Of a DNA stretch of 64,000 nt, positions 15,355-24,567 are shown in pieces; the stretch's first letter is position 1; each line of letters begins with the position of its first letter. A program made the position numbers and the translations under genes. This DNA is from Opitutia bacterium. Lineage in GTDB: Bacteria > Verrucomicrobiota > Verrucomicrobiia > Opitutales > UBA953. A model generated the notes under the pieces. The model searched no databases. It was not told where the DNA came from and saw only the letters and a list, made by a program, of their open reading frames with translations. Location: contig BGOM01000004.1 of NCBI GenBank assembly GCA_003569245.1, positions 1 through 64,000 of the forward strand, given 5' to 3'.

Positions 15355-16785
15355 ATGGAATCCGACCTCGTTCCCAACGTCCTCGCCGATCGCTACGCCT
15401 CCCCGGCGATGAAGGCCATCTGGTCCACCCGCGGCCGCGTGATCCTTGAGCGCGAGTACTGGATCGCCGTCATGAAGGCCCAGCGCGACCTCGGGCTGGA
15501 CATCCCCGCCGAGGCCATCGCCGCCTACGAGCGCGTGAAGGACCAGGTGGACCTCGAAGCCATCCGCGTCCGCGAGGAGACGACGCGCCACGACGTGAAG
15601 GCGCGCATCGACGAGTTCTGCGCGCTCGCCGGCCACGAGCATGTCCACAAGGGCCTCACCAGCCGCGACCTCACGGAGTCGGTCGAGCAGCTCCAGGTCT
15701 TCCGCTCGCTCCAGCTGATCCGCGCCAAGCACGTCGCCGCCGTGGCCGGCCTCGCCCGTCGCGCCGTCGCCGACCGCGACGTCCTCATCGCCGCCCGCAC
15801 GCACAACGTCGCCGCCCAGCCCACCACCGTGGGCAAGCGCTGGGCGATGTTCGGCGAGGAATGCCTGCGCGGCACGGCCCAGCTCGACGCGGCTCTCGGC
15901 GCGTTCGCGGCCCGCGGCCTCAAGGGCGCCGTCGGCACCCAGCTCGACCAGCTCACCCTGTTCGCCGGCGACATCGCCAAGGTCGCGCGCCTCGAGCAGC
16001 GCGTGCTCGCGCACCTCGGCATCCCGCACGCCCTCGGCGCGGTCGGCCAGGTCTACCCGCGCTCGATGGACCTCGAGGTCGTCGCCGCCCTCGTCTCCGC
16101 CGCTTCCGGTCCGTCCTCCTTCGCGCGCACGCTCCGCCTCATGGCCGGCCACGAACTCGCCAGCGAGGGCTTCCTCCCAGGTCAGGTCGGCTCCTCCGCA
16201 ATGCCGCACAAGATGAACGCCCGCACCTGCGAGCGCATCAACGGTTTCCTCGTCATCCTGCGCGGTCACCTGGCCATGGCCGCCTCGCTCGCCGGCGACC
16301 AGTGGAACGAGGGCGACGTCGCCTGCTCGGTCGTGCGCCGCGTGCTCCTGCCCGACGCCTTCCTGGCGATCGACGGCTTGCTCGAGGCCTTCCTCACCGT
16401 GCTTGGTCAGATGGAGGTGAACCGCCCGGTCATCGACCGCGAATCGCGCCACTACCTGCCGTTCCTCCTGACCACGACCTTCCTCATGGAGGCGGTCAAG
16501 GCCGGCGCCGGCCGCGAGTCGGCCCACGAGGCCATCAAGGAACACGCGGTGGCCGTCGCCCGCGACCTGCGCTCCGGCAAGACCGAGCGCAACGACCTTG
16601 TCGACCGCCTGGCCGCCGACGCCCGGCTTAAATTGCCCAAGTCCGTCCTGCTCGATGCCGTGACCAAGGCCGGCGAACTGACCGGTTCGGCCGGTGCCCA
16701 GGTCGATGCCTTCGCCGCCCAGGCCGCGGTCTGGTCCGCCAAGGTGCCGGAGTCCGCCCAGATCAAGCCGGGGCGCATTCTCTGA
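15355..16785 (+). CDS. purB: Adenylosuccinate lyase
   Basis: PurB (476 aa) acts twice in purine synthesis, releasing fumarate from SAICAR and from adenylosuccinate. The signature GSSAMPHKMNARTCERI is present, as are HEHVHKGLTSRDLTESVEQ (substrate binding) and ARTHNVAAQPTTVGKRWAMFGEE. Length and domain order are normal. It begins 22 bp after holA on the same strand. purD, another purine gene, is 44 kb away, so purine genes are scattered. Confidence 0.95.
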   Translation: MESDLVPNVLADRYASPAMKAIWSTRGRVILEREYWIAVMKAQRDLGLDIPAEAIAAYERVKDQVDLEAIRVREETTRHDVKARIDEFCALAGHEHVHKGLTSRDLTESVEQLQVFRSLQLIRAKHVAAVAGLARRAVADRDVLIAARTHNVAAQPTTVGKRWAMFGEECLRGTAQLDAALGAFAARGLKGAVGTQLDQLTLFAGDIAKVARLEQRVLAHLGIPHALGAVGQVYPRSMDLEVVAALVSAASGPSSFARTLRLMAGHELASEGFLPGQVGSSAMPHKMNARTCERINGFLVILRGHLAMAASLAGDQWNEGDVACSVVRRVLLPDAFLAIDGLLEAFLTVLGQMEVNRPVIDRESRHYLPFLLTTTFLMEAVKAGAGRESAHEAIKEHAVAVARDLRSGKTERNDLVDRLAADARLKLPKSVLLDAVTKAGELTGSAGAQVDAFAAQAAVWSAKVPESAQIKPGRIL

Positions 16786-16878
16786 GGGTTTCCGCGGTCG
16801 CGAGGGCAGGGGAGGGTTTTCCGTGTTGCCAAGGGGCGGGGGGCTTCCCACAACCCACTTTTCAACCTGTTCCCTCCC

Positions 16879-18177
16879 ATGTCCTCCCTACAAGGCAATC
16901 TTCTCGTCGCGCAAAGCGGCGGCCCCACGCCCGTCATCAACGCCAGCCTCGCCGGAGTCATCGCCGAAGCCCTGAACCATGAGGACGAGATCCCGGAAAT
17001 CTACGGCGCCCTGAACGGTATCCAGGGGGTCCTCAACGAGAACCTGGTCGACCTCGCCGCGGAGTCCCAGCAGACCCTCCGTGCCCTGCACCACACCCCG
17101 GGCGCCGCCCTCGGCACCTGCCGCTACAAGGTGAAGAAGGCCGAGGACTTCGACCGCATCCTCCAGGTCTTCGAAGCCCACAACATCCGTTATTTCCACT
17201 ACATCGGCGGCAACGATTCCCAGGACACCGCCGCCAAGATCGACGCCCTCGCCAAGGAGCGCGGCTATGAGCTCCGCGTCATCGGCGTGCCCAAGACCAT
17301 CGACAACGACCTCCCGCTGACCGACCACAGCCCCGGCTTCGGTTCCGTCGCCAAGCACATCGCCCTGACCGTGCGCGAGATGTCCCTCGACAACGCCGCC
17401 ATGGGCCAGAACGACTTCGTCTCCGTCCTCGAGGTCATGGGCCGCAACGCCGGCTGGCTCGCCGCCTCCTCCGTCCTCGCCCACCGTCGCGACAAGTCGG
17501 ACGACAAGCAGGTCCGCAACACGCACTACTCCTGCAGCGCCCCGCACATCGTGCTCCTCCCCGAGGTGCCGTTCAACGCCGACAACTTCATCCGCCGCGT
17601 CGAGGAAGTCCTCAAGTCCAGCGGTCACTGCTTCGTCGTCGTCTCCGAAGGCGTCCAGGACGAAGCCGGCAACTACCTCGGCGCCGACACCTCCAGCACC
17701 GACGCGTTCGGCCATGCCGTCCTCGGCGGCGCCGGCGAGTCCCTCCGCAACCTCGTCGAGCAGCGCTTCTCCGGCGTCAAGGCCCGCGCCTCCAAGCTCG
17801 GCATCGCCCAGCGCGCCGCCTCGCACAGCGCCTCCAAGACCGACGTGGACGAAGCCTTCCTCTGCGGTAGCGAAGCGGTCAAGGCCGCGGTCGCCGGCGA
17901 GTCGGGCAAGATGGTCATCATCACCCGCTCCGAGAAGGAGAACTACGGCGTGAAGACCCTCCTGGCGCCCCTCTCCGAGATCGCCAACGGCGTGAAGGCT
18001 TTCCCCGACAAGTGGATCGGCGAAGACCGCATGTCCATCCACCCGGATTTCGTGCGCTACGCGCTCCCCCTCATCCAGGGCGAACTGCAACTCCCTTATG
18101 AGCAGGGCCTTCCCCGTTACGCCCAGCTCTCGGCCATCCGCGTCCAGCGCCGCCTCGAGAAGTTCGTTTCGGCCTAA
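16879..18177 (+). CDS. pfp: Diphosphate--fructose-6-phosphate 1-phosphotransferase (PPi-type PFK)
   Basis: This 432-aa phosphofructokinase belongs to the PPi-using branch. Evidence is PKTIDND at residues 138-144, whose Lys marks PPi-type enzymes, and YIGGNDSQDTA near 110, where ATP enzymes have GGDGS. GGPTPVINASLAG opens the protein and GRNAGWLAASSVLA follows. The usual GGDDS is GGNDS here, a mild variation. PPi use would make glycolysis reversible at this step. The gene stands alone and is closed by a strong terminator. Confidence 0.88.
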   Translation: MSSLQGNLLVAQSGGPTPVINASLAGVIAEALNHEDEIPEIYGALNGIQGVLNENLVDLAAESQQTLRALHHTPGAALGTCRYKVKKAEDFDRILQVFEAHNIRYFHYIGGNDSQDTAAKIDALAKERGYELRVIGVPKTIDNDLPLTDHSPGFGSVAKHIALTVREMSLDNAAMGQNDFVSVLEVMGRNAGWLAASSVLAHRRDKSDDKQVRNTHYSCSAPHIVLLPEVPFNADNFIRRVEEVLKSSGHCFVVVSEGVQDEAGNYLGADTSSTDAFGHAVLGGAGESLRNLVEQRFSGVKARASKLGIAQRAASHSASKTDVDEAFLCGSEAVKAAVAGESGKMVIITRSEKENYGVKTLLAPLSEIANGVKAFPDKWIGEDRMSIHPDFVRYALPLIQGELQLPYEQGLPRYAQLSAIRVQRRLEKFVSA

Positions 18178-18198
18178 GTCTAAGTCCAAGTTATTCAC

Positions 18199-18238
18199 AA
18201 GAACCCCCACTTTTCAGTGGGGGTTCTTTTATTTTAAG
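18199..18238 (+). terminator. Rho-independent terminator after pfp
   Basis: A perfect 12-bp stem AAGAACCCCCAC / GTGGGGGTTCTT with loop TTTTCA is followed by TTATTTT. It lies 21 bp past the pfp stop. Confidence 0.93.
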
Positions 18239-18294
18239 GATTTGCCTCCACCTGCGGCTGGGCTAGTCTCTCTATCCCTAACCCCTAGGTCTCC

Positions 18295-19404
18295 ATGCGT
18301 TCCCTCCTCCAGTCTTTCTGTCTCTTGTCTCTAGGGCTTACTCCTGTCCTCTCTCTCGCCGCCCTCACCAACGGCAAGCTGCAGGTCGGCATCGTGAAGG
18401 ACGAGGCCTACCTCTATGACAAGCAGGGCAAGAAGGAGCCGCTCAAGACCGCGCGGATTTTCCAGGAAGGTTTCCGCGTCGAGACCACCCCCAAGAACAC
18501 TGTCGAGCTGATCCTTTCCAACGGCTCCACGCTGATCGTCAGTCCGGACACCTTGCTCGAGGTGAAGACTTTCCGCCAGGTCGTCTCCGACCGCATCGTC
18601 GAAGGCGAGTACCAGAAGCTCGACAAGGAGCCCAGCCCGTCGATCACGGAGATCGAGGTCATCCGCGGCAAGGTCGTCGGCGAAGTGCGCAAGCTCAACC
18701 CGCAGTCCTCCTACACGATCAAGACGCCCGTCGGCGTGGCCCGCATCCGCGGCACGATCTACACCGTCGAATTCGCCGACAACGGCAAGGGCACCGGCAC
18801 GCTGAACATCGGTTGCGTGCGCGGTTCCGTCGAGGCCACCGTCTTCGCCGCCAACAGCGGCCCGATCGCGGTCCGCCCGGGCGATCAGCTGTCCGTCCAG
18901 GCGCCCGTGCCCAAGCCCGTGGAGGCCGTGAAGCCGCCCGACGCCACCGGCACCAAGCCCGCCGATACCGGCACCAAGCCGCCTGACGCCACCGGGACGC
19001 CGGCCCCCGAGCCTGCCCCCGCCCCGGCCCCCGCCCCGGTGATCACCTTGGCCCCGATGAACTCCGAGCAGCTGGGCAGCGTCGCCACCACGCTCGCCAC
19101 GGTCAGCTCGTTGGACCAGGGAGTCGCCGCGACGGTGAAGAACATGGCCGACAACGCCCCGCCGCCCCCGCCGCCCGTCGCGCCGGTCACCACGACCAAT
19201 CCTGACGGCACCACGACTACCACCACCCCGCCGCCCGCGGAGGTCCCGCCTTCCAAGCCCCTGACGCCGCCCACGCAGCCGACCAGCACCAGCACCGGCG
19301 GCGGCACCAGCTCGACCGACGCCACGCTGCAGAAGATCACCGATACCGTGCAGCGCACCGTGCAGACGGAGACCCAGACCAACCCGTCCCCGACCGGCGG
19401 TTGA
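18295..19404 (+). CDS. FecR-domain secreted protein with proline-rich tail
   Basis: The 369-aa protein has a signal peptide (MRSLLQSFCLLSLGLTPVLSLA) and a FecR-like domain: FQEGFRVETTPKNTVELILSNGSTLIVSPDTLLEV and YTIKTPVGVARIRGTIYTVEF. From about residue 205 it becomes low-complexity, rich in Pro, Ala and Thr (PAPAPAPAP, PPPPPP, TTTTTTPPP). The architecture suggests an exported or surface protein of unknown function; FecR domains outside iron-signalling operons are common in Verrucomicrobia. No sigma factor or TonB receptor is adjacent. Terminators flank it on both sides, so it is probably transcribed alone. Confidence 0.82.
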   Translation: MRSLLQSFCLLSLGLTPVLSLAALTNGKLQVGIVKDEAYLYDKQGKKEPLKTARIFQEGFRVETTPKNTVELILSNGSTLIVSPDTLLEVKTFRQVVSDRIVEGEYQKLDKEPSPSITEIEVIRGKVVGEVRKLNPQSSYTIKTPVGVARIRGTIYTVEFADNGKGTGTLNIGCVRGSVEATVFAANSGPIAVRPGDQLSVQAPVPKPVEAVKPPDATGTKPADTGTKPPDATGTPAPEPAPAPAPAPVITLAPMNSEQLGSVATTLATVSSLDQGVAATVKNMADNAPPPPPPVAPVTTTNPDGTTTTTTPPPAEVPPSKPLTPPTQPTSTSTGGGTSSTDATLQKITDTVQRTVQTETQTNPSPTGG

Positions 19405-19424
19405 GGCGCTCCTCACCGACCTGA

Positions 19425-19456
19425 AAAGACCCGGCTGCCCGCCGGGTCTTTCTTTT
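19425..19456 (+). terminator. Rho-independent terminator after FecR-domain gene
   Basis: A perfect 11-bp stem AAAGACCCGGC / GCCGGGTCTTT with a 5-nt loop lies 20 bp past the stop and is followed by CTTTT. Confidence 0.9.
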
Positions 19457-19517
19457 GCCGGGTCCGCCCGCTTTTCTCCTCTCGCCTTGCCGGCGGCGGC
19501 GGGCATCCTCGGCCCTC

Positions 19518-20147
19518 ATGCCCATCGCGGGAAAGCTCATCACCCTGGAAGGAGGCGAAGGCGCCGGCAAATCGACGCAGCTCGCCCGTCTGGCCGAGCG
19601 GCTGGAGGCCGGCGGCTCCCGCGTCCTGCGCCTGCGCGAGCCGGGCGGCACGCCGTTGGGCGAGACCATGCGCGACGTCCTGAAACGTCCGGGCTCCGTC
19701 ATCGCGCCGGAAGCCGAGGCCCTGCTCTTCGCCGCCTGCCGCGCCCAGCTGGTCGCGGAGGTGATCGCCCCGGCGCTCGCCGCGGGCGCCGTCGTGCTTT
19801 GCGACCGTTTTATCGACTCCACCGTCGCCTACCAGTCCGGCGGGCGCGGGCTGGAGCGAGCCGCCATCGAGGCCGCCAACCGCCTGGCCTGCGGCGCCGT
19901 GCGTCCGCACCTCACGTTCCTGCTCGACCTCGACCCGTCCCGCGGGCTGGGGCGCGCCTCGCTGCGCGACCACGGCCGTTCCGATCGCTTCGAGGCCTTG
20001 GGCGAGGAGTTCCATCGCCGGGTGCGCGCCTCCTACCACGCCTTGGTCCGCGAGGAGCCGGCCCGTTTCCGCGTCCTCGACGCCGACCGCTCCCCCGACC
20101 TCATCTCCGAGGAGATCTGGCATGAAGTCCAAGCCCGCTTCGCCTGA
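19518..20147 (+). CDS. tmk: Thymidylate kinase
   Basis: Tmk (209 aa) phosphorylates dTMP to dTDP. The P-loop EGGEGAGKST is at residues 11-20, LREPGGTPLGE and CDRFIDSTVAYQSGGRGL follow, and RSDRFE is in the lid region. The ATG at 19518 places the P-loop at the usual distance from the N-terminus. Its 3' end overlaps holB by 26 bp, the common tmk-holB pairing. Confidence 0.95.
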   Translation: MPIAGKLITLEGGEGAGKSTQLARLAERLEAGGSRVLRLREPGGTPLGETMRDVLKRPGSVIAPEAEALLFAACRAQLVAEVIAPALAAGAVVLCDRFIDSTVAYQSGGRGLERAAIEAANRLACGAVRPHLTFLLDLDPSRGLGRASLRDHGRSDRFEALGEEFHRRVRASYHALVREEPARFRVLDADRSPDLISEEIWHEVQARFA

Positions 20148-21045
20148 GGTCGACGACCTGCCGGCCCTCAAGGTCCTGCTGCGCGCCCGCGCCGAGGGCC
20201 GCATGCCTCACGCGGTGCTGCTGACCGGCGCCGACGGCGAGGTGCTGGCGCGCGCGGCCGAACGCCTGGCCGCGATCCACCTCGGCGTGCCGGACCCGCT
20301 CGCGCACGCCGACTGCCGCGTGCTGCGCCCGGCCAAGAAGTCGCGCCGTATCAACATCGAGTCCACGCAGGAAGTCGTGGCCGCGCTGCGTCTCACCTCG
20401 GTCTCCGCCCGTCGCGTCGTGCTGGTGCACGAGCCCGACCGTTTCATGTCCGAGGGCGCCAACTGCTTCCTCAAGACGCTCGAGGAGCCGCCGCCCGGCA
20501 CGTTGATCGTGCTGCAGACGGCCAACTACTACCGGGTGCTCCCGACGATCCTCAGCCGTTGCCTGCGCTTCCACGTCGGGGGCGAGGCCCCGGCCATCAA
20601 GGATCCCGCCTGGGCCGATTGGCTGCGCGAGTTCGACCGCCTGCTGGCCAGGCTCGCCGGCCCGACCTTGCCGCGCTCCGCCGAATTGTTCATCCCCGCC
20701 TACGCGCTCTGCGCCCGCTTCGAGGTGCTGCTGGAGCTGTTCACCGACGAGGCGCTGAAACTGGCCCCCGAGCCGCCGCCCGGCGACGACGATGAGGAGG
20801 AGGTCGAGCTGGCCCACGAGGAATCGATCCGCCGCGGCATCCGCGCCCGTCTCCTCACGGCGATGGAGGAGCGCCTCCGGCTGGCGGGCCGCCAGCATCC
20901 CGATTGCCTGTCGCAGGTCGCCGCCGCGATCGACCTGCTCGAGGAGGCGCGCGCCCGCCTCGAGCTGAACTATCAGGTCCTCGCCGGCCTCGAGCAGTTC
21001 TTCCTGCGCCTGCTGCGGCTCTTCGCGCTGCGCGCCCGCGCCTGA
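20122..21045 (+). CDS. holB: DNA polymerase III subunit delta'
   Basis: The 307-aa protein fits the delta' clamp-loader subunit: RMPHAVLLTGADGEVLARAAERLA at the start, then SARRVVLVHEPDRFMSEGANCFLKTLEEPPPGTLIVLQT and LPTILSRCLRFHV. The NCFLKTLEEPP block and the SRC sensor are family marks. There is no intact Walker A motif, as expected for delta', which does not hydrolyse ATP. An acidic stretch (DDDEEEVELAHEE) sits near residue 225. Position directly after tmk supports the call. Confidence 0.9.
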   Translation: MKSKPASPEVDDLPALKVLLRARAEGRMPHAVLLTGADGEVLARAAERLAAIHLGVPDPLAHADCRVLRPAKKSRRINIESTQEVVAALRLTSVSARRVVLVHEPDRFMSEGANCFLKTLEEPPPGTLIVLQTANYYRVLPTILSRCLRFHVGGEAPAIKDPAWADWLREFDRLLARLAGPTLPRSAELFIPAYALCARFEVLLELFTDEALKLAPEPPPGDDDEEEVELAHEESIRRGIRARLLTAMEERLRLAGRQHPDCLSQVAAAIDLLEEARARLELNYQVLAGLEQFFLRLLRLFALRARA

Positions 21046-21054
21046 TTTTCCGCC

Positions 21055-23082
21055 ATGTCCCGCCTGTTCGCCTCCCTCCTCCTCGCCGCCTCCTTGGGCG
21101 CGGCCGACGACGCCCGCCGGCCCGAGGTCGAGCGCGCCATCGCCCGCCTGTCCCCGACCATCGTGCGCATCGAGGTGATCTCCGAGGATGGTTCCGAGGG
21201 CCGCATGCTCCGACAGCATTCGGTCGGCTCCGGGGCCATCATCGACGCGCAGGGCCGTGTCATCACGAACTACCACGTCGCCGGCCGCGGCGCGACGTTC
21301 CTGTGCCGGCTCGCCGACCGCGAGGAGCTCCCGGCGACGTTGGTCGGCGCCGACGCCATGACCGACGTCGCGGTGATCCAGCTCGACCTTTCCCGCCGCC
21401 GGTCGAAGGCTCCCTTGCCGGTCGCCGAGTTCGCGGACTCCGACCGCGTGCGCGCGGGCGATACGGTGCTCTCGATGGGCTGCCCGGCGGGACTGACGCA
21501 ATCCGTCACCCTCGGCATCATCGCCAACGACGCCATGGTGATGACGCGCTTCGTCGGCGCGATGAGCCTCGACGGCGAATCGGTCGGCGAACTGGTCCGC
21601 TGGTTCGGCCACGACGCGGTCATCTTCGGCGGCAACTCCGGCGGCCCGCTGGTCGACACGCAGGGCCGGATCGTCGGCATCAACGAGATCGGCATCGGCA
21701 GCCTGGGCGGCGCCATCCCCGCCAACACCGCCCGCGCCGTGGCCGCCGAACTCATCGCCGGCGGCCGCGTGGTCCGCGGCTGGCTCGGCCTCGAGGTGCA
21801 ACCGCTGCTGCGCTCGTTGTCCGGCGAGGGCCGGCGCGGCGTGCTCGTGCGTTCCGTCCTGCGCGGCTCCCCGGCCGCGGCCGCCGGCCTCCGGCAAGGC
21901 GATGTCCTGACGTCGCTCGCCGGCCAGCCGGTCCATGCCGATTGCGACGAGCAGATGCCGACCTACCACGGCCAGGTCGCGGCCTTGCGTCCCGGCCGCG
22001 AGGTCCCGCTGGAGTTCATCCGCGACGGCGCCGTCCGCACGGTCGTCGCGACCGCCGCCGAACGTCCCGCCAATTTCGCCCGCGAGGCCGAGCTCGCCTC
22101 CTGGGGGGCCACCGTCCGCGACCAGACCCGGCTTTCCGCCCTGCGCGCCAAGCGCCCGAACCAGGACGGCGTCGTCGTCGATTCGCTCCGCCCCGGCGGT
22201 CCCGCCGCCGAGGCCAAGCCGGCGTTGCTCGAGGGCGACCTCATCGTCGCGCTCGGCGGCCGGCCGGTGAAGGACGTCGCGGCGCTCCGCGCCGTCTCGC
22301 GCGAACTGCTCGAAGGCAAGACCGAACCCGAGTCCGTGCTGGTCGCGTTCGTGCGCGGCGGGGCCGAACTGATCTCCGTCGTGCGTATCGGGCCCGAGGT
22401 CGACGCCGCCGTCGCGCCGCGCGCCGCGCGCCCCTGGGCCGGTTTCGCCAGCCAGGTGCTGACCGCCGAGCTCGCCAAGGCCCTCGGCCTGAAGGGTAAG
22501 GCCGGTATCCGCGTCACGCAGGTGGTCGCCGGTTCCACCGCCGAGCAGGCCGGCCTCAAGGTCGGCGACCTTTGCTTCAAGCTCGACGGCAAGGTGATCC
22601 CGGCCCGCCGGCCCGAGGATGCGGAGGTCTTCGGCGCCTTGCTCCGCGACTACCCCGTCGGGGCCGAGGTCGAAATCGAAGGCCAGCGCGACGGTCAGCC
22701 CTTCAAGCTGTCGTTGCGCCTCGCCGAACGGCCGGCTCCCGCCGCGGAACTGCCTGCGCTCAAGGAGGCCCGCTTCGGCTTCTCCGTCCGCGAGCAGGGC
22801 TTCGATGACAAGGCGGCCCGCAAGGACGATGACGTATCCGCGGGCCTGCTGGTCTCCAAGGTCGAGCGCTCCGGCTGGGCCGATCTGGCCGGCTTGCGCG
22901 GCGGCGACCTGCTCCTGGCCGTCAACGGCCAGCCCGTCCCCGACCTCGCGGCGCTGCGCGCCCGGCTCGCGGTCCTCGCCCGGGAGAAACCCCGCCATGT
23001 CGTCTTCCAGGTGCGCCGCTCGATCTCGGGCGCCTACCTGGAATTCGAACCCGATTGGAACGCCCTCGAGGCGGCCAAGTGA
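21055..23082 (+). CDS. Trypsin-like serine protease with multiple PDZ domains
   Basis: The 675-aa protein has a short signal peptide (MSRLFASLLLAASLGA) and an HtrA/Deg-type protease domain. The catalytic triad is complete: His 74 (ITNYHVAG), Asp 104 (MTDVAVIQL) and Ser 195 (FGGNSGGPLV). Several PDZ-like domains follow, around 205-320, 345-415, 440-545 and 565-655, each with a GSPAAAAGLRQGDVL or SGWADLAGLRGGDLL type motif. Standard HtrA proteins have two PDZ domains, so four is unusual. It probably acts in periplasmic protein quality control. The next gene appears to be a catalytically dead relative. Confidence 0.85.
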   Translation: MSRLFASLLLAASLGAADDARRPEVERAIARLSPTIVRIEVISEDGSEGRMLRQHSVGSGAIIDAQGRVITNYHVAGRGATFLCRLADREELPATLVGADAMTDVAVIQLDLSRRRSKAPLPVAEFADSDRVRAGDTVLSMGCPAGLTQSVTLGIIANDAMVMTRFVGAMSLDGESVGELVRWFGHDAVIFGGNSGGPLVDTQGRIVGINEIGIGSLGGAIPANTARAVAAELIAGGRVVRGWLGLEVQPLLRSLSGEGRRGVLVRSVLRGSPAAAAGLRQGDVLTSLAGQPVHADCDEQMPTYHGQVAALRPGREVPLEFIRDGAVRTVVATAAERPANFAREAELASWGATVRDQTRLSALRAKRPNQDGVVVDSLRPGGPAAEAKPALLEGDLIVALGGRPVKDVAALRAVSRELLEGKTEPESVLVAFVRGGAELISVVRIGPEVDAAVAPRAARPWAGFASQVLTAELAKALGLKGKAGIRVTQVVAGSTAEQAGLKVGDLCFKLDGKVIPARRPEDAEVFGALLRDYPVGAEVEIEGQRDGQPFKLSLRLAERPAPAAELPALKEARFGFSVREQGFDDKAARKDDDVSAGLLVSKVERSGWADLAGLRGGDLLLAVNGQPVPDLAALRARLAVLAREKPRHVVFQVRRSISGAYLEFEPDWNALEAAK

Positions 23083-23098
23083 TGCCCGCTCTTTTACC

Positions 23099-23902
23099 AT
23101 GAAACTCCGCTTCGCTCCCCTGCTCGCGCTCCTCGCCGGCTTCACCTCGCTCGGCGCCGCCGACGCGAAGATCGAGGAGACCGCCCGGCGGCTCTTCAAG
23201 TCCCACGCCGACGCCATCGTGACCGTCCGCGCGACGGTCGCCCTCACGATGACCGCCGGTGACGCGCCCTCGCAATCCCGCGACCAGAGCGTCGAGGAGC
23301 TCGGCACCGTCGTCGGCGACAAGGGTCTGGTGATGATCTCCGCTTCCTCCATCGACCCGGCTACCGCCATGGATGGCCGCACGGTCAACATGCGCGGCGC
23401 CCCCGTCAAGCTGGCCGTCACGAGCGAGGTCAAGGAGGCCCGGTTCATCCTGGCCGACGGCACCGAAGTCCCGGCCACGGTCGTCTACAAGGATCGGGAC
23501 CTGAACCTGGCCTTCCTCGCCCCCGAGCCCGGCGCCGAGGAGGCGAAGGAGGCGAAGTTCCTCCCGATCGACACCTCCGCCGAACAGGCGCTCGAGGTCC
23601 TCGACGAGGTGGTCGTGCTCTCCCGTCTGGATAAGTCGATGGGCCGCGTCTCGGCGGTGGAATGCGATTTCGTCCGCGCCGTCGTGACCAAGCCCCGGCG
23701 CTTCCTGTCGATCCACCTGGCCTCCACCGGCCTGCCCGTCTTCGGCGTCAGCGGGAAGTTCGCCGGCTTCACCACGGTCCGCTTCGGCAGTTCCGGGGAG
23801 GGCGAGGGCATCGCCGCCACGCCGGTCGTCCTGCCCGCCGCCGAGGTCCGCAAGGCGATCGCCGCCGCGCTGGCCCGGCCGGTCCCCGCGCCCCGTAAAT
23901 GA
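23099..23902 (+). CDS. Secreted trypsin-fold pseudoprotease (putative)
   Basis: The 267-aa protein has a signal peptide (MKLRFAPLLALLAGFTSLGAA). It follows the shape of an HtrA protease domain: DAIVTVRATVALT, then ASSIDPATAMDG where the catalytic His segment would be, VVYKDRDLNLAFLAPEP where the Asp segment would be, and HLASTGLPVFGVSGKFAGF where GNSGGP would be. The His and Ser are missing; the Asp-like residue in KDRDLNLAF remains. It has no PDZ domain. It starts 16 bp after the active protease gene, so the pair may work as enzyme and partner. The family assignment is by pattern and moderately sure. Confidence 0.6.
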   Translation: MKLRFAPLLALLAGFTSLGAADAKIEETARRLFKSHADAIVTVRATVALTMTAGDAPSQSRDQSVEELGTVVGDKGLVMISASSIDPATAMDGRTVNMRGAPVKLAVTSEVKEARFILADGTEVPATVVYKDRDLNLAFLAPEPGAEEAKEAKFLPIDTSAEQALEVLDEVVVLSRLDKSMGRVSAVECDFVRAVVTKPRRFLSIHLASTGLPVFGVSGKFAGFTTVRFGSSGEGEGIAATPVVLPAAEVRKAIAAALARPVPAPRK

Positions 23903-23958
23903 AGTTCCCCGGTCGGTCGCCCCAACCTTTTCCCGTCGGCAGGGTTTCATACTGAGCG

Positions 23959-24531
23959 ATGTCCCCGGAAGAGCTCCCTCCCCCCGAAGATGAGGAGGAC
24001 AAGCGGCTGATGGCGCTTGTCGCCTCCGGGGACGACGACGCCCTCCGGTTGCTGGTCCACCGTCACCACGTCCGCCTGGTCGGCTACCTCCGGTCCGAGG
24101 TCGGCTCCCAGACCACCGCGGAGGAATTGGCGATGGAGGTGTTCATCCGCCTGCACCGGGCGGCGGGCCGTTGGCGGCCCGAGGCCAAGCTGACCACCTA
24201 CCTTATCCACATCGCCCATAATCTGGTCCTCAACGAGTGGCGCCGCCGGGGTCGCAAGCCGACCACCGCCCTGGACTCGGCCCCGGAGCCCGGCGATCTC
24301 AGCCATGATTCCGCCCGCCGGGTCAACGAACTGGACGAGGCTTTCCGCCAGGCCGTCGCCCTGCTGCCGGCCGAGCAGCGGACCGCCATCCTGCTCCTTG
24401 TCCAGCAGGAGATGCCCTACGAGGAGATCGCCGCCGTGATGGAAGCCCCGGTTTCCTCGGTCAAGACGTGGATTCACCGCGCCCGGACCCGCCTCCGCGA
24501 ACTTCTCAAAGATCACTATGACCCAGCCTGA
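23959..24531 (+). CDS. RNA polymerase sigma factor, ECF type (sigma-70 family)
   Basis: The 190-aa protein has the two conserved parts of an ECF sigma factor. Region 2 includes LVHRHHVRLVGYLRSEVGS and LTTYLIHIAHNLVLNEWRRRGRK. Region 4 includes LPAEQRTAILLLVQQEMPYEEIAAVMEAPVSSVKTWIHRARTRLRELL, a clear helix-turn-helix. The next gene encodes a small protein with one membrane segment, the usual position of an anti-sigma factor, and a secreted helical protein follows. The cluster resembles an envelope-stress regulatory unit. Confidence 0.93.
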   Translation: MSPEELPPPEDEEDKRLMALVASGDDDALRLLVHRHHVRLVGYLRSEVGSQTTAEELAMEVFIRLHRAAGRWRPEAKLTTYLIHIAHNLVLNEWRRRGRKPTTALDSAPEPGDLSHDSARRVNELDEAFRQAVALLPAEQRTAILLLVQQEMPYEEIAAVMEAPVSSVKTWIHRARTRLRELLKDHYDPA

Positions 24532-24567
24532 TGCCTGCAACTTCCCCCTGCCCAAGGGGTTTATCCT

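Noticed and set aside
18231-18294. Iron-type FecI/FecR regulation of the FecR-domain gene
   Set aside because: No ECF sigma gene or TonB receptor adjoins it; terminators isolate it on both sides.
20101-23478. A 1,125-codon minus-strand open frame opposite tmk, holB and the protease
   Set aside because: Same shadow effect; it spans several real plus-strand genes and has no start context or motif.
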